Positions 1 through 4,618 of a DNA stretch of 6,950 nucleotides are shown here, one piece after another (positions within the stretch are counted from its first letter, which is position 1; every line of letters starts with the position of its first letter). Below the pieces are notes generated by a model, which worked only from the letters and a program-made list of their open reading frames with translations, did not search any database and was not told where the DNA came from. The stretch is taken from positions 1-6,950 of the forward strand of contig JALGWA010000063.1 of NCBI GenBank assembly GCA_025774425.1. Direction: 5' to 3'. The DNA comes from a bacterium (lineage in GTDB: Bacteria; Arandabacterota; Arandabacteria; Arandabacterales; JALGWA01). A program made the position numbers and the translations under genes.

Positions 1-893
1 GCTGGTCCTATACGACCCAGACCTACCAGAGCTACGCATCGGCGGTGGCGCCCAAGCGGACGACCATATACGACGGCCAGGTCGTCGACCTCGGCGGGGG
101 CGTTACGATTACATGTATCGGCGTCAACGGAAACGGCGTCCTGTCGCCGCCGTTCGACGACGGGGAGGAGAACGACTACTGCGTCGCGCTGCTGGTAGAG
201 TACGGCGGTTTCGATTTCTTCGTCGCCGGCGACCTGTCGGGCGTCAACTCCTCCTACTACCGCGACATCGAGACGAGCGTGTCGGCCGAGGTCGGCGATG
301 TGGACGTTTACAGGGTCGACCATCACGGCAGCGCGAGCAACACCAACTCCAACCTGGTCTCCAACCTGAGCCCAGAGGTTTCCGTGATCTCCTGCGGCTC
401 CAACTCCTACGGACATCCGACGCAGACCGTGATCAACAGGCTCGTCGCGGCGGGCTCGTACATCTACGAGACCCATACCGGGTCAGGCGGCACGATTCCC
501 GAGGGGAGCGGTGAGGTCGTCAACGGCCACATCATCATCGAGGTCACGTCGACTTCCTACACCGTCAACGACGACAGGACGTATCCTCTCGAAGGCGCCG
601 GTGTCGAGGTCGCCCGGGGGGCGGAGTGGCTGCGCGCCTGCCCCAATCCCTTCACCTGTTCGACGACTCTGAGTTTCAGCATCCCCGGGGGGCGTACCGC
701 GGGGGTCGAGATATACGACGTCAGGGGCCGCATGGTGAGCGCGATTCCAGCCTTCGACATATCCGACGGCCCCGTGTCGGTGACATGGGACGGGCGCTCC
801 GCGGACGGCGCAGAGGCGTCGGCGGGTCTCTACTTCGTCAGGATTTCCTCCGAGCCGGGGGCCGTGACGCGCAAGCTGGTCAAGAGCCGGTAA
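1..893 (+). CDS. ComEC-like metallo-beta-lactamase-fold protein with C-terminal FlgD-like domain (5' end missing)
   Basis: The reading frame is open from position 3 (first full codon TGG) to a TAA at 891-893. The GTG at 45 is therefore not a credible start: the gene begins upstream of the window. The visible part has two pieces. The first resembles the later half of the metallo-beta-lactamase fold in ComEC/Rec2-type hydrolases: AGDLSG (Asp codon at 231), VDHHGSASN (His codons at 321 and 324) and SNSYGHPTQ (His codon at 414). The earlier HxHxDH metal motif would lie upstream and cannot be checked. The second piece, from about 627 to the end, has the pattern CPNPF, then IYDVRGRMV, WDGRSADG and GLYFVRI, ending KLVKSR. 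This is the FlgD-like Ig/type-A sorting-type domain found at the C terminus of exported proteins in FCB-group and related bacteria. I infer an exported or surface hydrolase, possibly acting on nucleic acid or a phosphoester. The substrate is unknown, and no transmembrane ComEC channel part is visible. Confidence 0.85.
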   Translation, partial: WSYTTQTYQSYASAVAPKRTTIYDGQVVDLGGGVTITCIGVNGNGVLSPPFDDGEENDYCVALLVEYGGFDFFVAGDLSGVNSSYYRDIETSVSAEVGDVDVYRVDHHGSASNTNSNLVSNLSPEVSVISCGSNSYGHPTQTVINRLVAAGSYIYETHTGSGGTIPEGSGEVVNGHIIIEVTSTSYTVNDDRTYPLEGAGVEVARGAEWLRACPNPFTCSTTLSFSIPGGRTAGVEIYDVRGRMVSAIPAFDISDGPVSVTWDGRSADGAEASAGLYFVRISSEPGAVTRKLVKSR

Positions 894-894
894 G

Positions 895-922
895 CCGCGC
901 CCGCGCGTGGGCGGATGCGCGG
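895..922 (+). terminator. Possible terminator hairpin after the metallo-hydrolase gene
   Basis: CCGCGC at 895-900 pairs perfectly with GCGCGG at 917-922, starting one base after the stop codon. An alternative inner pairing is GCCC 899-902 with GGGC 909-912. The base after the stem is T, but there is no real T-run, so intrinsic termination is uncertain. The position, immediately 3' of one gene and just before the next promoter, is what supports the call. Confidence 0.3.
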
Positions 923-924
923 TC

Positions 925-953
925 TTGACTAGGCCCGGGCCACCCAATACAAT
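925..953 (+). promoter_or_regulatory. Sigma-70-type promoter for the PD-(D/E)XK nuclease gene
   Basis: The -35 is TTGACT (925-930) and the -10 is TACAAT (948-953). Each matches the consensus at five of six bases, and the spacer is exactly 17 bp. The predicted transcription start is near 959-961, giving a leader of about 55 nt before the ATG at 1015. The AT-rich stretch 946-959 stands out from its GC-rich surroundings. The spacer contains the perfect palindrome GGCCCGGGCC at 932-941, which could be a regulator site. A promoter here also argues against starting the nuclease protein at 907. Confidence 0.7.
932..941. promoter_or_regulatory. Palindrome in the promoter spacer, possible operator half of a cluster
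   Basis: GGCCCGGGCC is a perfect 10-bp palindrome lying wholly between the -35 and -10 elements. Its CCCGGG core recurs twice in the inverted repeat at 958-984. A protein bound here would block RNA polymerase. GC-rich palindromes of this size also arise by chance in such DNA, so the functional reading is tentative. Confidence 0.25.
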
Positions 954-957
954 TACT

Positions 958-984
958 ATCCCGGGACTCGACATGTCCCGGGAT
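958..984. promoter_or_regulatory. Perfect 10-bp inverted repeat at the predicted transcription start
   Basis: ATCCCGGGAC (958-967) and GTCCCGGGAT (975-984) are exact reverse complements separated by the 7-nt loop TCGACAT. The repeat begins at about the expected +1 of the promoter at 925-953 and ends 30 bp before the nuclease ATG. As DNA it could be an operator for a dimeric repressor. As RNA it would form a strong 5'-terminal stem-loop that might stabilise or restrict the message. It is not followed by a T-run, so a terminator is less likely. An in-frame ATG at 973 lies across the loop and stem but has no ribosome binding site. Confidence 0.5.
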
Positions 985-1014
985 CGGATTCCGGACCGGC
1001 GGCCGGGGGGGTAC

Positions 1015-2196
1015 ATGCCGACTTATTCACACTCGAAGCTGGAGACCTTCGAGAACTGCCCCATGCGCTACAAGCTCCAGTACATCGACAAGGTCGAAGT
1101 CGAGGAGTTCGTCTCCATCGAGGCGTTCATGGGAAGCCTGGTCCATGAGACGCTGGAGAAGCTCTACCAGGACGTCAGGATGACGAGGGTTCCGACCCTC
1201 GATGAGCTATTGCAGTACTACGACGGCCGGTGGGACGACGAGTGGCGCGAAGGCATCAAGGTCGTCAAGAAGGCCTATACCGCCGACCATTACAGGCAGG
1301 TCGGACGCAGGTGCATAGGCGACTACTACGCGGAATACCACCCGTTCGACCAGGCGCGGACGGTCGCACTCGAGCATCTCGTGTTCTTTCCGCTGGACGA
1401 CGACGAGCATTACTGGATACGCGGCATAATCGACAGGATCTCCATGAACGGCGGCGTCTACGAGATCCACGACTACAAGACCTCGAGCAGGCTCATGACG
1501 CAGAGGGCCGCGGACCGGGATCGCCAGCTCGCTCTCTACCAGATCGGGCTGGAAAGAATGTGGAAAGACGCGAAGGACGTTCAGCTCGTCTGGCACTTCC
1601 TCGCTTTCGGCAAGGAGATAAGGTCGACGCGCACGCGGGAAGACCTCGAGCGCCTGCGGGAGGACGTCATGGGACTCATCTCGCGGATCGAGGGCGAGAG
1701 GAACTTCTACCCCAGGGAGACCCCCCTCTGCAACTGGTGCGCGTACACCGAGTACTGCCCGGCCAAGTCGCCGGTCAGGGTCGACGCGGCCACGGCCGCC
1801 AACAGATACCTGGGCGAAGACGGCGCGGCGCTTGTCAACAAGTTCGCGGACCTCTCGCGCAGGAAGGGCGAGGTGGAGGAGGAGATGGCCAGGATCAAGG
1901 AGGCCCTGGTCGAGTACGCCAAGAAGAACCGGGTGCAGACGATCAGGGGCGACAGGCACAAGGTTCTGGTCAAGCTCTACAGGGGATACTCCTTCCCCGG
2001 CAAGGACGAGCCCGCGCGCAAGGAGCTCGAAAGGATCGTCAGGGAAGCCGGCCTGTGGGAAAAGGTCGCCGTGCTCAGCCCGGTGAGCCTGGCCAAGCTC
2101 ATAGAGGGCGGGAGGATAGACGGAGACGTCGCGGAGGCCATCAAGGCTCTCGGTGAGGAGACCGAGAGACCCTGGCTCAAGCTCTCGAATCTGTGA
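1015..2196 (+). CDS. PD-(D/E)XK nuclease, RecB/Cas4/AddB-like, with probable 4Fe-4S cluster
   Basis: This 393-residue protein has the layout of single-domain RecB-family nucleases. It opens YSHSKLETFENCPMRY (Cys15), then GSLVHETLEKLY (His44), GIIDRI (Asp140), EIHDYKTSS (Asp153 and Lys155) and QLALY (Gln171, Tyr175). Together these give the metal-binding and catalytic set of the PD-(D/E)XK fold plus the QxxxY motif. Cys15, with C-x2-C-x5-C at 239, 242 and 248, matches the four-cysteine iron-sulfur staple of Cas4 and AddB. Residues 250-393 are charged and mostly helical-looking, without a motif I recognise. I chose ATG 1015 because family members begin at this YSxSxL segment; in-frame starts at 907 and 973 would overlap the promoter or the leader hairpin. 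The ribosome site is weak (a G-run at 1005-1011). The likely role is DNA end processing in repair or recombination. No cas genes, CRISPR repeats or AddA/RecB helicase are next to it, so its partner is unknown. Confidence 0.88.
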   Translation: MPTYSHSKLETFENCPMRYKLQYIDKVEVEEFVSIEAFMGSLVHETLEKLYQDVRMTRVPTLDELLQYYDGRWDDEWREGIKVVKKAYTADHYRQVGRRCIGDYYAEYHPFDQARTVALEHLVFFPLDDDEHYWIRGIIDRISMNGGVYEIHDYKTSSRLMTQRAADRDRQLALYQIGLERMWKDAKDVQLVWHFLAFGKEIRSTRTREDLERLREDVMGLISRIEGERNFYPRETPLCNWCAYTEYCPAKSPVRVDAATAANRYLGEDGAALVNKFADLSRRKGEVEEEMARIKEALVEYAKKNRVQTIRGDRHKVLVKLYRGYSFPGKDEPARKELERIVREAGLWEKVAVLSPVSLAKLIEGGRIDGDVAEAIKALGEETERPWLKLSNL

Positions 2197-2209
2197 AGGA
2201 CTTAAAGCC

Positions 2210-2223
2210 CCGGGCGTTCCCGG
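2210..2223 (+). terminator. Short GC hairpin after the nuclease gene
   Basis: CCGGG (2210-2214) and CCCGG (2219-2223) form a 5-bp stem with a CGTT loop, 13 bp after the TGA stop of the nuclease gene. No T-run follows, so termination is doubtful. The 61-bp gap also holds AATAAT at 2227-2232, which could act as a -10, but I see no good -35 partner. Whether the next gene has its own promoter is therefore unclear. Confidence 0.25.
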
Positions 2224-2257
2224 TCGAATAATGTGATGTGAACCGGATTAAGCGATT

Positions 2258-3217
2258 GTGAGCAGCGCAGTGACCCCTGAGGTGATAAGGCGCCGTCTCG
2301 GCTTGTTGCTCGTGGCCGCGCTTCTGGCGTCGTCCTGTTCCCCGGCCGGCGTGCGTATGGGCATGGCGAAGGGCGACGGGGCAAGGCTCGCCTACAGGGC
2401 CGTCGGCCACGGGGAGCCGCTCGTGGTGATCCACGACGGGCCGGGCGGCGAGAAATCCATCATGTACGGGGGCTTCGACGGCCTGAGCGAGACCATGAGG
2501 GTCGTGTACTATGACCAGCGCGGCTGCGGCAGGTCGGAGCCTCTCACCGCCAGCCAGTCGTGCACGATCGAAGACAATGTGCGTGACCTCGAGGCCCTCC
2601 GCGCATACCTTCATCTGGACAGGTTCTCCATAGCGGCCCACGGCTGGGGCGCGGTGATCGCAATAGAATACGCGAGGGCGCACCCGGAGCGGGTGGAGGC
2701 GCTCGTCCTGGTGACGCCTGTCTCGCCGTACTCGCCGGGCCTTCACCTGGACGGACTGATCGAGAGGCTTCCGCCGGAGGGACGGGACCGGGTGGAGGCC
2801 GTGATGGAGAATCCATTCTCGACCATGTTGGAGACGCGCGAGCAGTTCGTCCGGGCCGTGCTGCCGATGCTCTTCTACAATGACCGCGCCCGCCGCGAGG
2901 CGGACCTCGAGGACTACAAGTACTCGGCCGACGTCGACGCGCGCCTGTCTTCGGAGCTCAAATCCTTCGACCTCTATGAGCGCCTCGCGGGCGTCGAGAC
3001 CCCGACGCTGGTAATCGCCGGCAGGCATGACGTGCTGACGCCGTTGGCCGAGCAGATGGCCTATGTCGACGGCATCTCGACGTCGCGTGCCGTCGTCTTC
3101 AACGACAGCGCCCACTTCCCGTTCCTGGAAGAGAGAAGGACATTCCTCAGCCAGGTCGGGGGGTTCATATCGCAAGGGGCGGTTCCGCCGCTGGCGAAGG
3201 GCCCCGCATCACACTGA
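2258..3217 (+). CDS. Exported alpha/beta hydrolase, S33 prolyl-aminopeptidase-like, lacking the nucleophile serine
   Basis: From GTG 2258 the protein has 319 residues. The N terminus has three arginines (11-13), a hydrophobic stretch LGLLLVAALLASSC ending at Cys27, then mature protein. This looks like a lipoprotein or Sec signal, although the lipobox (ASSC) is imperfect. The rest has the alpha/beta-hydrolase order of the S33 group: oxyanion-hole motif HDGPGG (59-64, usually HGGPGG), YYDQRGCGRS (84-93), nucleophile elbow, a cap region (about 150-235), acid in GRHDVLTP (Asp258) and histidine in DSAHFPFLEE (His286). The elbow reads AHGWGA where family members have GxSWG, so residue 129 (codon GGC, 2642-2644) is glycine. 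A hydrolase with Asp and His kept but no nucleophile is probably inactive, or uses another mechanism. No clear ribosome site precedes 2258; GTG at 2282 would give a typical short lipoprotein signal and is an alternative start. The natural substrate or ligand is unknown. Confidence 0.82.
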   Translation: MSSAVTPEVIRRRLGLLLVAALLASSCSPAGVRMGMAKGDGARLAYRAVGHGEPLVVIHDGPGGEKSIMYGGFDGLSETMRVVYYDQRGCGRSEPLTASQSCTIEDNVRDLEALRAYLHLDRFSIAAHGWGAVIAIEYARAHPERVEALVLVTPVSPYSPGLHLDGLIERLPPEGRDRVEAVMENPFSTMLETREQFVRAVLPMLFYNDRARREADLEDYKYSADVDARLSSELKSFDLYERLAGVETPTLVIAGRHDVLTPLAEQMAYVDGISTSRAVVFNDSAHFPFLEERRTFLSQVGGFISQGAVPPLAKGPASH

Positions 3218-3227
3218 GCAGCGCCCG

Positions 3228-3244
3228 CCCGGCCTTCCGCCGGG
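3228..3244 (+). terminator. Hairpin terminator candidate after the alpha/beta hydrolase gene
   Basis: CCCGGC (3228-3233) and GCCGGG (3239-3244) form a perfect 6-bp stem with a 5-nt loop (CTTCC), starting 11 bp after the stop codon. Only two T residues follow, so the 3' tail is poor. Its place between the end of one gene and the promoter of the next supports a terminator role. Confidence 0.4.
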
Positions 3245-3273
3245 TTGCCAATCCCGCCGGCTTCTGTTATGTT
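3245..3273 (+). promoter_or_regulatory. Sigma-70-type promoter with extended -10 for rocD
   Basis: TTGCCA (3245-3250) matches the -35 consensus at five of six bases. After a 17-bp spacer, TATGTT (3268-3273) matches the -10 at four of six, helped by an extended -10 TG at 3265-3266. The -35 starts on the base right after the hairpin at 3228-3244. The predicted start is near 3280, giving a leader of about 60 nt. That leader can fold as CCGG 3291-3294 with 3317-3320 and CCGC 3296-3299 with GCGG 3310-3313; no known riboswitch is recognised there. Confidence 0.55.
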
Positions 3274-3326
3274 CACGCTTGTCGAGGGGGCCGGGCCGCG
3301 ATTTCGGGAGCGGGGTCCGGCAGCGG

Positions 3327-3333
3327 AAAGGAG
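3327..3333 (+). promoter_or_regulatory. Ribosome binding site that fixes the rocD start
   Basis: AAAGGAG sits 7 nt before the GTG at 3341, ideal spacing. The frame is open upstream to an ATT-preceded ATG region near 3269, but the earlier in-frame codons overlap the promoter and lack such a site, so GTG 3341 is the start. Confidence 0.8.
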
Positions 3334-3340
3334 AATCACC

Positions 3341-4564
3341 GTGGAGAAGACCGGACTGTCGTCACGCGAACTCATCGAACTCGCCGAGCGGTACAGCGCA
3401 CACAACTACCACCCTCTGCCCGTAGTGATCTCGAGGGCGGAAGGCGTGTGGGTGTGGGATGTCGAGGGCGCCAAGTACATGGACATGCTGAGCTCGTACT
3501 CGGCGCTCAACCAGGGACATCTCAACAAGCGGATAATCGCAGCGGCGAAGGCGCAGCTCGACGCGCTCACGCTGACGTCGAGGGCGTTCCACAACGACCG
3601 CTTCGGCCCCTTCTGCGAGTACTTGTGCAAGGTAGCGGGCCAGGAGTCGACGCTTCTCATGAACACCGGCGCGGAGGCCGTCGAGACCGCGATCAAGGCG
3701 GCGCGCAAGTGGGGGTACTCGGTCAAGGGAGTGGCGAAGGACAGGGCCGAGATCATCACTTGCGAGAACAACTTCCACGGCAGAACGACGACCATCGTCG
3801 GCTTCTCGTCGGAGGAGCAATACCGCGAAGGCTTCGGCCCGTTCGCTCCGGGCTTCAAGATGATCCCTTACAGCGACGTAGAGGCGCTGAAGCGCGCCGT
3901 TACGCCCGACACGGTCGCTTTCCTCGTGGAGCCGATCCAGGGTGAGGCCGGTGTGATCGTGCCCGAGGACGGCTTTCTCAAGGAGGCGGCGGCCGTCTGC
4001 AGGGAGAACAATGTCCTCCTCATGCTGGATGAGATCCAGACCGGGCTCGGCAGGACGGGCAAGATGTTCTGCTGCGAGCACGAAGGCGTGACCCCCGACG
4101 TGCTGATAGTGGGCAAGGCGCTCGGCGGGGGAGTCTTCCCGGTGTCGGGCATACTCGCGCGGAAGGAGGTCATGGATGTCTTCACCCCCGGCGACCACGG
4201 AAGCACCTTCGGAGGCAACCCGCTTGCCTGTGCGATCGGCATGGAGGCGCTCAAGGTCATCGTGGAGGAGGACCTTCCCGCGAGAGCGGCCGAGTCCGGC
4301 GAGTACCTCATGGAGCGGCTGCGCGCGATCGAATCGCCGCATGTCAAGGAAGTGAGGGGCAAGGGGCTCCTCATCGGCGTCGAGATCAAGGAGACCTCCG
4401 GCACCGCGCGCCCGTTCTGCGAGAAGCTCAAGGATCTGGGTATTCTCGCCAAGGAGACCCATCACCAGGTCGTCAGGTTCGCGCCGCCCCTCGTGATCAC
4501 GAGGGAGGAGATCGACTGGGCACTCCCGCGGATCGAGCAGGTTCTCGCGGGCCGGGTCGAATAA
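3341..4564 (+). CDS. rocD: Ornithine aminotransferase (ornithine--oxo-acid transaminase)
   Basis: The 407-residue protein is a fold-type I, class III PLP aminotransferase and matches ornithine aminotransferase along its length. It transfers the delta-amino group of ornithine to 2-oxoglutarate, giving glutamate-5-semialdehyde and glutamate in the cytoplasm, and so links arginine and ornithine to proline and glutamate. Hallmarks: YSAHNYHPLPV near the start (Tyr18, equivalent to the ornithine-binding Tyr of the human enzyme), LTLTSRAFHND, NTGAEAVETA (108-117, phosphate-binding), FHGRT (145-149), EPIQGEAGV, DEIQTGLGRTG (Asp230, pairs with the PLP ring nitrogen), VGKALGGG (Lys259, Schiff base), HGSTFGGNPL and VRFAPPLVI (the Arg that partners the switch Glu). 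Length is normal for the family. Start GTG 3341 follows a strong AAAGGAG site. It appears to be transcribed from its own promoter at 3245-3273. No rocA, rocF, proC or argI is visible nearby. All key residues are present, so the enzyme should be active. Confidence 0.96.
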   Translation: MEKTGLSSRELIELAERYSAHNYHPLPVVISRAEGVWVWDVEGAKYMDMLSSYSALNQGHLNKRIIAAAKAQLDALTLTSRAFHNDRFGPFCEYLCKVAGQESTLLMNTGAEAVETAIKAARKWGYSVKGVAKDRAEIITCENNFHGRTTTIVGFSSEEQYREGFGPFAPGFKMIPYSDVEALKRAVTPDTVAFLVEPIQGEAGVIVPEDGFLKEAAAVCRENNVLLMLDEIQTGLGRTGKMFCCEHEGVTPDVLIVGKALGGGVFPVSGILARKEVMDVFTPGDHGSTFGGNPLACAIGMEALKVIVEEDLPARAAESGEYLMERLRAIESPHVKEVRGKGLLIGVEIKETSGTARPFCEKLKDLGILAKETHHQVVRFAPPLVITREEIDWALPRIEQVLAGRVE

Positions 4565-4574
4565 ACACGCAGCG

Positions 4575-4602
4575 CGAATCGTAACAAGGGTGGATTCGAT
4601 TC
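4575..4602. repeat. Small inverted repeat in the rocD to S15 hydrolase gap
   Basis: CGAATC (4575-4580) can pair with GATTCG (4593-4598), or GAATCG (4576-4581) with CGATTC (4597-4602), because GATTC is duplicated in tandem (4593-4602). Both stems are 6 bp with long loops, and no T-run follows. It may be a weak attenuator or simply chance. No convincing promoter was seen in this 54-bp gap. Confidence 0.2.
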
Positions 4603-4605
4603 TTC

Positions 4606-4613
4606 AAGGAGGT
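4606..4613 (+). promoter_or_regulatory. Near-perfect ribosome binding site for the S15 hydrolase
   Basis: AAGGAGGT matches the full anti-Shine-Dalgarno core and lies 5 nt before ATG 4619. A GTG directly before it (4616-4618) is in frame, but the spacing there would be only 2 nt, so ATG is preferred. It is the strongest ribosome site in the window. Confidence 0.8.
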
Positions 4614-4618
4614 CCGTG

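Noticed and set aside
45..47. GTG 45 as the start of the metallo-hydrolase gene
   Set aside because: The frame is open to the left edge, there is no ribosome site, and the fold would lack its first half.
907..1014. N-terminal extension of the nuclease from GTG 907 or ATG 973
   Set aside because: The segment overlaps the promoter and inverted repeat, lacks a ribosome site, and encodes low-quality sequence before the family's usual start.
1015..2196. Reading the Cas4-like nuclease as part of a CRISPR-Cas locus
   Set aside because: No direct-repeat array and no cas1, cas2 or effector gene are present in the window; the same four-cysteine fold is common in repair nucleases.
2177..3175. Long open frame on the minus strand opposite the alpha/beta hydrolase
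   Set aside because: Its translation is Arg/His/Ala-rich with no domain, and it lies opposite a gene with clear motifs. It is a by-product of GC-rich codon use.
3245..3340. N-terminal extension of ornithine aminotransferase upstream of GTG 3341
   Set aside because: The extra residues overlap the promoter and do not match the family, whereas AAAGGAG is ideally placed before 3341.
3362..4465. Long minus-strand open frame (367 codons) opposite rocD
   Set aside because: It is the antisense of a confidently identified enzyme and shows no recognisable protein features.
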